Assembly (NCBI RefSeq): GCF_002252475.1
Contig: NZ_NNRK01000024.1
Span: forward strand, 1-64,000
DNA: 64,000 bases
Source of the DNA: Brucella rhizosphaerae
Lineage (GTDB): Bacteria; Pseudomonadota; Alphaproteobacteria; Rhizobiales; Rhizobiaceae
Reading direction: 5' to 3'
Shown piece by piece: positions 27,352 through 36,019 of the stretch; position 1 is the stretch's first letter; every line of letters begins with the position of its first letter. Position numbers and translations under genes: made by a program. The notes under the pieces are model-generated. The model made no database searches. It was not told the DNA's origin and was given only the letters and a program-made list of their open reading frames with translations.

Positions 27352-28410
27352 TCAACGATATTGCGCTTCGATTTCGATCAGCTTCTGCTTGCGCCAAAGA
27401 CCACCGCCATAACCCGTCAACGATCCATCGGCACCAATCACCCGATGGCACGGAATGATGATCGCAATCTGATTGGCACCATTCGCGCGGGCTACCGCGC
27501 GCACCGCAAGTGGCTTATCGACCGCTCTTGCAATCTCGCTATAGCTTCGTGTCTCTCCCGCCCCGATATTCTGCAATTCTCGCCATACATCACGCGTGAA
27601 TTCGCTACCGTGATAAATAAGCGGAATATCGAAATTTGCGGATTGACCTGCAAAGAATGCCTCAAGCTGCTTCTCAAGCACATTATGGGCTGGATAACGT
27701 CCAATACCGATCGCGCCATGACAGGCCTTGTGCAGCTTCTTGAGCTCCTGCGGCAGAGCCTTGCGGTCCGCAAACTCCAGAAGATGTACCGCCGACTGAT
27801 CACACACCGCGATCATCGTACCGAGTGGCGTCTTGATCCAGTCGGCACGCAGCAATCCGTCTTTCTGCAATTGTGCTGGCTGTAGTCCCAAAATTCGGGC
27901 GAACGCATTGCGGAACGCATCGGGTGATTCAAAACCGGCATCCACCTGAGCATCAATGACGCGATCCCCTTGCGCCAAAGCCTGAAAACCTTGTCGCAAC
28001 CGTTCCTGCCGCGCCATTTCCAGAAACGTAATCCCGAAATGCCGTCGGAAACTGCGGCGCACGGTCGAGGGGTCCAACCCCATGCCAGCCACATCATCTT
28101 CACTCCAGCGTCGTTGGGGCTGCGCCTCTAGCGCTTTCAGCAAACGCTCCACAGAGGCATCCGCTTCCGCTGCAGGCTGTAATGGATGACATCTCTTGCA
28201 CGGTCTGAAACCGCCTGCGATGCATTCGGGAACAGAGGCAAAGAACCTGCAGTTTTCTTTCAGAGGCTTTCTTGCCGGGCAGGTCAACCGACAGAAAATG
28301 CCGGTCGAGAGGACACCAACATAGGCTTTGCCCTCGTAAGCGGCGTCACGGGCAAGCAATGCGTCATACAAAACGTTGATATCTGGGAGTGTGTTCAACA
28401 TACCTATCAT
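27352..28410 (-). CDS. ada: Bifunctional Ada: methylphosphotriester/O6-methylguanine-DNA methyltransferase and activator
   Basis: A 352-residue adaptive-response protein. The N-terminal zinc domain has Cys40 and Cys44 (GIFCRLTCP) and Cys71, Cys74 (FRPCKRC), the methyl-acceptor cluster. An AraC-type HTH follows (about 85-180). The C-terminal O6-methylguanine methyltransferase has IIPCHRVIG with acceptor Cys321. It repairs alkylated DNA and, once methylated, activates transcription of its regulon in characterised homologues. The start could be ATG 28410 or 28401. No alkB-like partner is adjacent. Confidence 0.95.
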   Translation of the reverse strand: MIGMLNTLPDINVLYDALLARDAAYEGKAYVGVLSTGIFCRLTCPARKPLKENCRFFASVPECIAGGFRPCKRCHPLQPAAEADASVERLLKALEAQPQRRWSEDDVAGMGLDPSTVRRSFRRHFGITFLEMARQERLRQGFQALAQGDRVIDAQVDAGFESPDAFRNAFARILGLQPAQLQKDGLLRADWIKTPLGTMIAVCDQSAVHLLEFADRKALPQELKKLHKACHGAIGIGRYPAHNVLEKQLEAFFAGQSANFDIPLIYHGSEFTRDVWRELQNIGAGETRSYSEIARAVDKPLAVRAVARANGANQIAIIIPCHRVIGADGSLTGYGGGLWRKQKLIEIEAQYR

Positions 28411-28672
28411 TCTTAACGTCTCTGCCGGGAATTGCAGCCGGAAATCGGGCGTTTATTTTCCGCTACACTATCAACTGCCCAGTGCTAACTTGTGCTCTCA
28501 TGTACTGACAACCGCTTTACCAAAACAGAACAATTCGTTTCATTTTCAGTAAGCAACGCGCTATTCATCAGGAAACAGCAGTTCTTGCTCATCGTTGAGA
28601 AACTATAGATACAGGTGGAAATTGCCTTCTGGAGTTGAGACCACCATCAGCGCCGCTGATGCTTTTTCTCAT

Positions 28673-29218
28673 ATGAGAATTATCAATGGCATGGGCATCA
28701 GTCTGTGCCTGTCGCGACTTCTTATCTTCGCATCCAAATTCGTCCAGCATCCCAATAAGCATAAAGTTTCTTATATGCACATTGGCTGGATCGTGGTCGT
28801 TTTCCTCTGGATCATCCAGTTCTGGTGGGAATATTTATTTCAAAGCGGGACCAAGAGCTACAATATCTACACCTATGTTCTTGACCTGCTCTATGTCTTC
28901 AGCCTCTTCTTTGTATGCGTGACGTTGACGCCCGATGATATCAAGGAATATGGCGACTACGAAACCTATTTCCTATCGAGGAAGATTTGGCTTTTCTCGC
29001 TCTTCATCTTTCTCAACTTGGTACAGTTCCTGAATGGCACAGGTCCGCAATTCTCAGTAGACAACAAAGAGTCCTATCTGGGCGAGTTTATCCTGTTTGC
29101 AGCTGAAACCGCAGCCATACTCTTTGCCATGCGCTTAAAGCGCAAAGGATTTCAGTATTTCTTTATCGCGCTGCTGATCGCTGGCGTGTTTGCAGATTTT
29201 ACATTGCAGTTTGATTAA
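28673..29218 (+). CDS. Hypothetical membrane protein
   Basis: I do not recognise this protein. From ATG 28673 it is 181 residues with about five hydrophobic segments (for example GWIVVVFLWIIQFWW, VLDLLYVFSLFFVCV, IWLFSLFIFLNLVQFL) and a lysine/arginine-rich linker near the end. The start is uncertain: the frame is open back to 28595 (TTG), and ATG 28691 is possible. It has more A+T than its neighbours by eye. A terminator shared with convergent leuB follows directly. Confidence 0.65.
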   Translation: MRIINGMGISLCLSRLLIFASKFVQHPNKHKVSYMHIGWIVVVFLWIIQFWWEYLFQSGTKSYNIYTYVLDLLYVFSLFFVCVTLTPDDIKEYGDYETYFLSRKIWLFSLFIFLNLVQFLNGTGPQFSVDNKESYLGEFILFAAETAAILFAMRLKRKGFQYFFIALLIAGVFADFTLQFD

Positions 29219-29230
29219 ACATTAAAACAA

Positions 29231-29265
29231 AAAAGCCGCCGTGCGGTGTTCACACGGCGGCTTTT
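29231..29265. terminator. Bidirectional intrinsic terminator
   Basis: AAAAGCCGCCGTG and CACGGCGGCTTTT pair across a 9-base loop between the membrane-protein gene and convergent leuB. Confidence 0.9.
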
Positions 29266-29285
29266 CATAGTTACTCAATCAGTGA

Positions 29286-30398
29286 TTAAGCCGAAAGTGC
29301 CTTGAACTTTTCAAGGATCGCATCGCCCATTTCGACTGTACCAATCTTGGTATTGCCTTCCGACCAGATGTCAGCAGTGCGCAAGCCATCATCAAGAACA
29401 CCAGCAATTGCAGCTTCGAGACGATCAGCTTCATCAATCAGATTGAACGAATAGCGCAGACACATGGCCAGCGAGGCAATCATTGCAATCGGATTGGCAA
29501 TGCCCTGGCCCGCGATGTCAGGTGCGGAACCATGTACCGGCTCATAAAGCGCCTTACGCTTGCCAGTCTTGGCATCGGCAGCACCGAGCGAAGCGGATGG
29601 CAGCATGCCGAGCGAACCGGTCAGCATTGCAGCAACATCAGAGAGCATGTCGCCGAACAGGTTGTCGGTGACAATCACGTCGAACTGCTTAGGCCAGCGG
29701 ACGAGCTGCATACCACCAGCATCGGCCAGCATATGCTCAAGTTCCACATCGGAATGCTTTTCCTTGTGGCGCGCCGTAACGACCTGATTCCACAAAACGC
29801 CCGACTTCATCACATTGCGCTTTTCCATCGATGTGACTTTGTTGCGGCGGGTGCGCGCAAGCTCAAACGCCACATCAGCAATGCGCTCGATTTCGTAGGT
29901 ATCATAAATCTGCGTATCGATACCGCGCTTCTGGCCGTTGCCCAGATCGATGATTTCCTTCGGCTCACCGAAATAAACACCACCGGTCAATTCGCGCAGG
30001 ATCAGAATGTCGAGACCTTCGATCACTTCCGGCTTCAGCGACGACGAATGTGCGAGCGCAGGATAGCAGATTGCAGGACGCAGATTGGCATAGAGTGCCA
30101 GATCCTTGCGCAGGCGAAGAAGACCTGCTTCCGGGCGCATTTCATAAGGCACGCTGTCCCACTTCGGACCGCCAACAGCACCGAAAAGTACGGCATCGAC
30201 AGCAAGCGCCTTTTCCATATCAGCGTCAGAAATGGCTTGTCCGTGCGCATCATATGCCGATCCGCCAACCAGACCTTCCTCGGTTTCAAAACCGAGATTA
30301 AGACCGGAGTTGAGGAAAGAGATAATTTTGCGGACCTCAGCCATTGCTTCAGGACCGATGCCATCACCGGGCAGGAGAAGGAGTTTTCTGGATGCCAT
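29286..30398 (-). CDS. leuB: 3-isopropylmalate dehydrogenase
   Basis: An NAD-dependent oxidative decarboxylase of leucine biosynthesis, 370 residues. The N-terminus [14 protein letters not shown] and the late block [20 protein letters not shown] are diagnostic of the isocitrate/isopropylmalate dehydrogenase family. The ATG at 30398 gives the normal family length; AGAGG is about 10 bases upstream. A reading frame to 30467 is not family-like. A GC-rich hairpin lies in its 5' leader (30473-30498). Confidence 0.97.
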   Translation of the reverse strand: MASRKLLLLPGDGIGPEAMAEVRKIISFLNSGLNLGFETEEGLVGGSAYDAHGQAISDADMEKALAVDAVLFGAVGGPKWDSVPYEMRPEAGLLRLRKDLALYANLRPAICYPALAHSSSLKPEVIEGLDILILRELTGGVYFGEPKEIIDLGNGQKRGIDTQIYDTYEIERIADVAFELARTRRNKVTSMEKRNVMKSGVLWNQVVTARHKEKHSDVELEHMLADAGGMQLVRWPKQFDVIVTDNLFGDMLSDVAAMLTGSLGMLPSASLGAADAKTGKRKALYEPVHGSAPDIAGQGIANPIAMIASLAMCLRYSFNLIDEADRLEAAIAGVLDDGLRTADIWSEGNTKIGTVEMGDAILEKFKALSA

Positions 30399-30472
30399 AA
30401 TGCCAAGCCTCTGTTTTTTCTCGCACAATAACGGCAGGGAAATGAGATTCCGAAATCGTGCTTTCAAGTTCC

Positions 30473-30498
30473 GCGAGGGTTATAGAGCCCCCTCGCGT
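30473..30498 (-). promoter_or_regulatory. Hairpin in the leuB leader
   Basis: GCGAGGG and CCCTCGC can pair around a short AT-rich loop, about 75 bases upstream of leuB and downstream of a TATAAAAT-like sequence at about 30555-30562 (minus strand). There is no T run, so it is not an obvious terminator. Its role is unknown. Confidence 0.35.
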
Positions 30499-30600
30499 GG
30501 CAAGCAACAACCAGCGGCGTGAAATTTATGAAAAAGAACAGAGGATATGTAGAAATTTTATAACAGCAATTGCCAGCTCGGATAGGAGGTCGCGCGCACC

Positions 30601-30828
30601 CTATTCCAGAGCGCGCGCTTCCGATGGAAGCATGATCGGAATACCGCCCCGTACCGGATATGCAAGCTTGGCTTTCTCTGAGATCAGCTCGCTGTTCTCA
30701 GCATCATATTTCAATGATCCCTTGGTCAGCGGACATACAAGCAACTCAAGCAGCTTTACGTCCAGATTGCCGGTATCTTCATTCTCAGTTCCGGGCTCAG
30801 TCCCGGGCTCAGTCATTGGCTCAGTCAT
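30601..30828 (-). CDS. Trm112/UPF0434-family small protein with a TEP-repeat N-terminus
   Basis: A 75-residue protein of the Trm112-like (UPF0434, YcaR) family. The core [18 protein letters not shown] and the end [15 protein letters not shown] are typical; this version has one Cys in LVCP, not a full zinc set. Before the core lie residues [14 protein letters not shown], encoded by a 12-bp tandem repeat. AGGA 8 bases before ATG 30828 supports inclusion of the repeat. In other organisms Trm112 proteins activate methyltransferases; the bacterial role is not settled. It is probably co-transcribed from the Lon-N gene upstream. Confidence 0.88.
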   Translation of the reverse strand: MTEPMTEPGTEPGTENEDTGNLDVKLLELLVCPLTKGSLKYDAENSELISEKAKLAYPVRGGIPIMLPSEARALE

Positions 30829-30829
30829 T
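30794..30829. repeat. 12-bp tandem repeat in coding sequence
   Basis: Three units of GGCTCAGTC + ATT/CCG in tandem, with a decayed fourth at 30784-30793. The unit is a multiple of three and encodes repeated TEPM/TEPG in the Trm112-like protein, so copy number can change without frameshift. Confidence 0.85.
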
Positions 30830-30846
30830 GGCTTTTCCTAAAGCTT

Positions 30847-30865
30847 GTCTCCCAAAAGTGGGAAC
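30847..30865. repeat. Partial copy of dispersed repeat
   Basis: GTCTCCCAAAAGTGGGAAC is identical to 15935-15953. The other palindrome arm is missing or decayed here. Confidence 0.6.
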
Positions 30866-30943
30866 TGCCTTCGCAGGGAACTCAGTCACCGGACTGAATT
30901 CTTGTCCTATCACGATGAGATAAAATACGACCCACTTTGGCAC

Positions 30944-31654
30944 TCATTGCAGGCGCGAGCCATAATCATCCTTGACCTTGGCGAGAACCATTTCAGTGAT
31001 AGCGATTAGTGTGGCTGCGCGTGTTTTCAAATCGGGCGCTTCCAGCAACGCTTGCTTCTCTGCAGGCCCGAAAGGCGACATCATCGACAAGGCATTGACC
31101 AAAGTGTCGTTGCCAGCACGCGAAATGCTGTCCCAATCCGCTTCCAGATTGTGCACTTCAAGATAATCCCTGAACGCGCGGAGAAGGGCTTCACGGTCAA
31201 TCTCGCCCAGATCCGGCGCATTTTCCAGATCAGTCAAAAACGGTGCAATCCGGCATTGCCGATAAGGCTTGCGGCAGTTGATTTCATCCAGCACCCGGAA
31301 CCGGCATATGCCCTGAAGCGTAATAAGGACACGTCCATCGCCGGTTTCCGCATATGTGGTGATGCGTCCAAGACAACCGACCTGGCTTAATTGCGGTCGT
31401 GCAGTCTCGTCAAACCGGTCGCTGTCATCCTCGTCCTCATCCTCGCCACCGGAGCTTTCTTCGATGCGCGGCTGGATCATCGCGATAATCCGCTTTCCGG
31501 CCAGCGCATCTTCCACCATCTCCAGATACCGAGGCTCAAAAATATTCAGCGGCAGCTGTCCACCGGGCAAAAGCAACGCACCTCTCAATGGAAAGATCGA
31601 CACCAGATCCGGTATATCGGCGCCCGTCCGGTAACGGGCATTGCCCACTTGCAT
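30944..31654 (-). CDS. Lon N-terminal-domain (LON substrate-binding) protein
   Basis: A 236-residue stand-alone LON substrate-binding domain protein without ATPase or protease domains. The pattern IFPLRGALLLPGGQLPLNIFEPRYLEMVEDAL near the N-terminus is diagnostic. GGGAGAG 5 bases before ATG 31654 fixes the start. An acidic stretch (GGEDEDEDDSDRFDE, about 85-100) interrupts the domain. Such proteins are thought to bind substrates or cofactors for proteolysis, but their role is not established. It sits between a CnoX-like thioredoxin and Trm112-like gene. Confidence 0.92.
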   Translation of the reverse strand: MQVGNARYRTGADIPDLVSIFPLRGALLLPGGQLPLNIFEPRYLEMVEDALAGKRIIAMIQPRIEESSGGEDEDEDDSDRFDETARPQLSQVGCLGRITTYAETGDGRVLITLQGICRFRVLDEINCRKPYRQCRIAPFLTDLENAPDLGEIDREALLRAFRDYLEVHNLEADWDSISRAGNDTLVNALSMMSPFGPAEKQALLEAPDLKTRAATLIAITEMVLAKVKDDYGSRLQ

Positions 31655-31727
31655 TACACTCTCCCTTAGAACGCCCCCCTTCAACCTTGTCGGGGCGCGT
31701 GTCAAAATCAGCTACATCGCGTCCTGT

Positions 31728-32690
31728 TCAGGAAAACAGGAGCGACGAAAGCTTGCGACGGGCACCCAGAGTTGCCGGGTCCGTATTGCCCCACGCCTCG
31801 AAGAACTGCAAAAGCTGCATACGCGCGCCATCGTCATTCCAGCTGCGATCAGCTTTCATGATCGCCAGCAATTCATCAGCCGCATCTTCACGTCGTCCTT
31901 GAGCATTACGCACCTGCGCGAGATCAAACCGCGCCTGATAATCCTTCGGGTCAGTCTGCACACGACGTTCCAGCTCTATTGGATCGCCAATTAGCTTCAC
32001 CTGATCTGCAAGCGCAAGACGAGCTTCAAGCGCACGTACTAATGCCGCATCCTGCTTGTCTTCGGGCAAGCTTGCCAGAATTTCACGCGCTTTGTCTGCG
32101 TCGCCGGATTCAAGCAAACAGGTCGCAAGACCAACAACTGCATCAACATTGTCGGGTGCTACTTGCAGGATCGATGAGAATATCTGCGAGGCCTGTACAA
32201 AATCGCCCGCCTCAACCAGTTCCCTCGCCGCATTCACTGCATCAGCGATTTCAGCTTCCTGATCGCTCGGGCCGCCAATCTTGGCTATGAATTCCTTGAC
32301 CTTGGATTCTGGCAACGCGCCCATAAAGCCATCCGCTGGCTGGCCATTGACGAAAGCAATAACCGCCGGAATGGACTGAATACCCAGCTGACCTGCGATT
32401 GTCGGATGATCGTCAATATTCATCTTCACCAGTTTGACCGCGCCGCCCGCTTCACGCACGGCATTCTCGATAATTGGCGTCAACTGCTTACAGGGACCGC
32501 ACCATGGCGCCCAAAAATCAACAAGCACAGGCTGATTGCGCGATTCTGCCAGAACATCCGCCTGAAAACCCGCAGTCGTTGTGTCCTTGATGAGATCGCC
32601 ACCGCCAACGGCTGGCGTTGTGGTGCCAAACGACACATTGCCGGTCATTTGTCCGCTTGCGCTCGAATAAGGATTGTTCTGGCTCGTCAT
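31728..32690 (-). CDS. CnoX/YbbN-like thioredoxin-TPR co-chaperone
   Basis: A 320-residue protein with a thioredoxin domain (about 35-145) and C-terminal TPR-like helices (about 150-310). The active site is WCGPCK at residues 63-68, so both cysteines are kept, unlike E. coli YbbN, whose site is SxxC. Members protect folding proteins from oxidation and hand them to chaperones. AAGGG 8 bases upstream supports ATG 32690. It is followed by the Lon-N gene, both on the minus strand, with 73 bases between. Confidence 0.92.
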   Translation of the reverse strand: MTSQNNPYSSASGQMTGNVSFGTTTPAVGGGDLIKDTTTAGFQADVLAESRNQPVLVDFWAPWCGPCKQLTPIIENAVREAGGAVKLVKMNIDDHPTIAGQLGIQSIPAVIAFVNGQPADGFMGALPESKVKEFIAKIGGPSDQEAEIADAVNAARELVEAGDFVQASQIFSSILQVAPDNVDAVVGLATCLLESGDADKAREILASLPEDKQDAALVRALEARLALADQVKLIGDPIELERRVQTDPKDYQARFDLAQVRNAQGRREDAADELLAIMKADRSWNDDGARMQLLQFFEAWGNTDPATLGARRKLSSLLFS

Positions 32691-32811
32691 CTGATATCCC
32701 TTATGTCTTCCAGCCTGCATATAGGGCAGCACCAAGCTGGCTTCGATATTTCAGTTCGTGTTTACAGCGGTCAATTTCAAGCCGCTTTCGCAATAGAACC
32801 GTAAGCGCAGT

Positions 32812-33333
32812 CTATACCGATGCCGCCGCCTTCGCATCCTCTGAAACAGCCAGTATGCGTGGTTCGTGCCCAGTTGCAGCAAGAAAGCGGATCAGATCGT
32901 CACGCCTGATTGATGTTGTCGCTTCATTGGTCAAAGGATGACCATTGATGATGTCATTTTCCATCAGACCGGCATCGAGGATAATCTGCACATTGTGGTC
33001 GGAATCATTCACCGCGCCGAACACCGTCACGCCGCCTGGAACCACACCGAGATATTCCATCAGTTTTTCAGGCTTGCCGAACGAAACGCGGCTGCTGGCG
33101 CCAATTATCTGGTGAATCGACTTGAGATCGACGACAGCTTCCTCATCCACCGTGACCAGAAAAAAATTGTCCTTCTTGTCTTTCAGGAACAGGTTTTTGG
33201 TATGACCGCCGGCTATTTCCCCACGCAGGTGCTGTGAATCTGCGACCGTGAATAAAGGCGGATGCTCGACCGTTTTAACCTCGATATCGAGGTTTCTCAG
33301 ATAGTCGTGAAGTTCATGCGATGTCAGAGGCAT
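32812..33333 (-). CDS. YbaK/ProX-type aminoacyl-tRNA deacylase (prolyl-tRNA editing family)
   Basis: A 173-residue stand-alone editing-domain protein related to the prolyl-tRNA synthetase insertion domain. The blocks HTKNLFLKDKK and GVTVFGAVND, with the conserved lysine in TKNLFLKD, are typical of ProX-type enzymes, which hydrolyse mischarged Ala-tRNA(Pro). It is on the same strand as the thioredoxin gene but separated by 120 bases. Upstream lie about 390 bases without a gene before tRNA-Gly. Confidence 0.92.
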   Translation of the reverse strand: MPLTSHELHDYLRNLDIEVKTVEHPPLFTVADSQHLRGEIAGGHTKNLFLKDKKDNFFLVTVDEEAVVDLKSIHQIIGASSRVSFGKPEKLMEYLGVVPGGVTVFGAVNDSDHNVQIILDAGLMENDIINGHPLTNEATTSIRRDDLIRFLAATGHEPRILAVSEDAKAAASV

Positions 33334-33724
33334 GCTTAACCCTACTCCCCAGCTAGCCAGACTGTCTCACTCTGTTTCGTGGTTTTATATACTCTTAATG
33401 TAATCAGCTGAACACGCAATATTGTGGACTTTCTCAAAGACCGGTCTGGAGGATTCCCCTTCGTACAGGTGAATCACTCAAGGCAGAAATTTGTTGCGAT
33501 TCAGAGTGGATAGACGTCAATGTAAAGCGCATAAGTTGCGCTGCGTTTGTCGATCAGCAGTTGATCAACAGCTCCTTAAACGAAAATAAATATAATAATT
33601 TCAATTGATTATAGCGAAACCAACCTTTTCTTCGCAAGAAACGGCATTTTCCGCTAAATTCTCTGTTGCAATCTCAAAGTCGTTAGTCCATATAGCGCCT
33701 GCCTGACGGAAATGACTGGCGCGA
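33334..33724. other. Non-coding gap before tRNA-Gly
   Basis: No supported gene. It includes an A+T-rich part at about 33575-33640 and presumably the tRNA promoter; TTGCAA at 33667 and TATAGC at 33692 are the only promoter-like pair I see. Confidence 0.4.
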
Positions 33725-33799
33725 GCGGGTGTAGCTCAGGGGTAGAGCACAACCTTGCCAAGGTTGGGGTCGAGGGTTCGAATCCCTTCGCCCGCTCCA
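33725..33799 (+). tRNA. tRNA-Gly (anticodon GCC)
   Basis: A full cloverleaf can be drawn. The acceptor stem GCGGGTG pairs with CGCCCGC and is followed by T and an encoded CCA. The D arm is AGCTCAGGGGTAGAGC. The anticodon stem CAACC/GGTTG carries TTGCCAA with GCC at 33757-33759. The T arm has GGTTCGAATCC. Confidence 0.97.
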
Positions 33800-33926
33800 G
33801 TTTTCCGATCAGATCCTCCAAAAAATAATAAAGCCAGGCACAAACGAGCAGATAAACCTGCGCGTGAGATGCATTTATCTGTATTGAACTTCGATAAGCC
33901 AGCCTGTCAGATCGCGGAATAGATTC

Positions 33927-34967
33927 TCACGAAATCCGTCGACTACGCGCGAGCACCCAGAGCAGATACACACCGCCCAACAAACCTGTTGTCAGGCCAA
34001 TAGGCATTTTCACACTGAACGGAAAGTGCTGGCTGGCGAGATCGGCTCCCACAAGCAGAACCGCCCCCATCAAAGCACTGGCGAGCAGCGGCACGCCTGA
34101 AACGCGAGTTAATCGTCGCACGAGTTGCGGTGCGGCGAGCGCGATAAAGGCAATTGGGCCCGCAGCAGCCGTCGCGACCGATGTCAGCCCAACGGCAGCC
34201 AGGACCATGACCAGACGGGTCGCTTCGACAGAAACACCAAGCTGGCTCGCTGCGTCATCCCCCATCTCAAGCAGATTGACGCGCTGTGCGTGGTAAATCG
34301 CAATTGGAACCACGACGACAAAGCCCAGAATGGCAGGGATCGCATGTGACCATGTTCTGGTATTCAGCGACCCCGCCAGCCAGAGTTGTGCGGACGCTGC
34401 CTGATCCAGATCACCCACAACCAACAGGACTGTATTGACGCCAGACAGTACCGCCCCGATCCCAATGCCAACCAGAATGAGCCTGTAGCCGCCAGTGGTG
34501 CGTCCTTTCATCGACAGCAGGAACACAAGAAGCGCCGTCCCTATGCCTGACAAAACCGCAGCCAAAGCTGTTTCGAACGGACCTGCGTTGAACAGGATGA
34601 TCTGGACGATTGCGCCTGTTGCAGCCCCGGTTGTAAAGCCAATAATGTCCGGCGACCCGAGTGCATTGCGCGATATCGACTGAAAAATCGATCCGGCCAT
34701 TCCCAGCGAAGCACCAACAAAGAGTGCCGTCACAAGACGCGGAAGACGCACACGCATAATGATACGGTCAGCTGTCGGATTGGCTCCTTCACCCATCAGA
34801 CTCCTGATGATCTCGCCCGGCGTGAAAGACATTGTGCCCGTACCAATATGCAGGATGCCGAATATCAGGGCGACAAGCAGCAACAGACCACAGATGACTA
34901 GGCTTCTCATTCGCCACTGAATCGAGAAGCTGCCAATGCGACAAACGGAGCGGTTCACGTCACTCAT
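33927..34967 (-). CDS. fepG: Ferric-siderophore ABC transporter permease (FepG-like)
   Basis: A FecCD-type permease, 346 residues with about nine to ten membrane segments; LVTALFVGASLGMAGSIFQ near residue 75 and GPIAFIALAAPQLVRRL near 270 are family blocks. It starts in an ATGA overlap with the upstream permease and ends the fepB-fepD-fepG unit. The substrate is a ferric siderophore, probably catecholate-type because the partner binding protein reads like FepB. The order matches E. coli fepD-fepG. Confidence 0.9.
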   Translation of the reverse strand: MSDVNRSVCRIGSFSIQWRMRSLVICGLLLLVALIFGILHIGTGTMSFTPGEIIRSLMGEGANPTADRIIMRVRLPRLVTALFVGASLGMAGSIFQSISRNALGSPDIIGFTTGAATGAIVQIILFNAGPFETALAAVLSGIGTALLVFLLSMKGRTTGGYRLILVGIGIGAVLSGVNTVLLVVGDLDQAASAQLWLAGSLNTRTWSHAIPAILGFVVVVPIAIYHAQRVNLLEMGDDAASQLGVSVEATRLVMVLAAVGLTSVATAAAGPIAFIALAAPQLVRRLTRVSGVPLLASALMGAVLLVGADLASQHFPFSVKMPIGLTTGLLGGVYLLWVLARSRRIS

Positions 34968-36019
34968 AGCTTGGACAACCGGAATCTACGTACAACGAAA
35001 ATAAAGAACGGACCGCCGATCAGCATTGAGACGATACCTGCCGCCACTTCCGAAGGGGCCGCAATCATCCGACCGATGATATCTGCACCCAGCAGCAGAA
35101 TGGCTGCGAACAATGCAGAATAAGGCAAAATCCAGCGGTAATTTGGCCCAACGACTGCACGTGCGAGATGCGGCGCTACGAGGCCGACAAAGCCTATCGG
35201 CCCAGCCCCGGCGGTGGCAGCGCCTGCCAAAAGCATCACAGTCAGGCAGGACAACAACCATGTTGCATAGACATTGACCCCGAGTGCTGCTCCCAGCTCC
35301 TTGCCCAAAGCAATAGCATTCAGTTTGCCTGATATGGAAAAGGCAATGATCAATCCAGCAACAACGGAAACAGCCAATACGGCAATAACATCATACCCCC
35401 TGCCTTCGACCGAACCGGCAGACCAGTGGCGAAACTGATCGAAGACCGCCAAAGGCGCATTGATAATGATGATCCCGGTGACAGATGCAAGCACCACGGA
35501 CACGCCCGCACCCGCAAGAACAAGCCGCACCGGATTTGTCCCAACACCGCTGCTTCGCCCGAGAATAAACACAGCAACGCCTGCAAGCCCGGCCCCCAGA
35601 AACGCAAACCAAACATATTGCGCCATTGTTGTGAGATTGAATGCAACGATGCCAAGAATGACGGCGACCGCCGCACCAGCATTGATGCCGAGCAGTCCCG
35701 GCTCTGCCAATGGGTTGCGCGTAACCGCCTGCATTACGGCACCCGCTACGCCCAGAGCAAGGCCCGCGAGGATTGCAACGATTGTGCGTGGAATCCGAAG
35801 CTCGCGAATGATCAGATGCTGATCGTTTTGAAGATCGGGCGACCACAAAGCTTGCAATGTATCGCCAAGAGGTATGGATCGGGAGCCAAGTGCAAGACTG
35901 GCAAGAACCGCAATTCCAAGCACAAATATACCTGCACCAAGACCCCACATCCGCCGCTGGCGCAGAGAGACGCGCGAAGCCCGGCTTCTATCCGAAAGCG
36001 ATGTCAGAACAGGTGTCAT
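34964..36019 (-). CDS. fepD: Ferric-siderophore ABC transporter permease (FepD-like)
   Basis: The partner FecCD permease, 351 residues, with blocks RTIVAILAGLALGVAGAVMQ and GPIGFVGLVAPHLARAVVG. It overlaps fepB by ATGA upstream and the next permease by ATGA downstream, so the three are translationally coupled. It should form the transmembrane channel as a heterodimer with the FepG-like subunit, energised by the divergently encoded ATPase. Confidence 0.92.
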   Translation of the reverse strand: MTPVLTSLSDRSRASRVSLRQRRMWGLGAGIFVLGIAVLASLALGSRSIPLGDTLQALWSPDLQNDQHLIIRELRIPRTIVAILAGLALGVAGAVMQAVTRNPLAEPGLLGINAGAAVAVILGIVAFNLTTMAQYVWFAFLGAGLAGVAVFILGRSSGVGTNPVRLVLAGAGVSVVLASVTGIIIINAPLAVFDQFRHWSAGSVEGRGYDVIAVLAVSVVAGLIIAFSISGKLNAIALGKELGAALGVNVYATWLLSCLTVMLLAGAATAGAGPIGFVGLVAPHLARAVVGPNYRWILPYSALFAAILLLGADIIGRMIAAPSEVAAGIVSMLIGGPFFIFVVRRFRLSKL

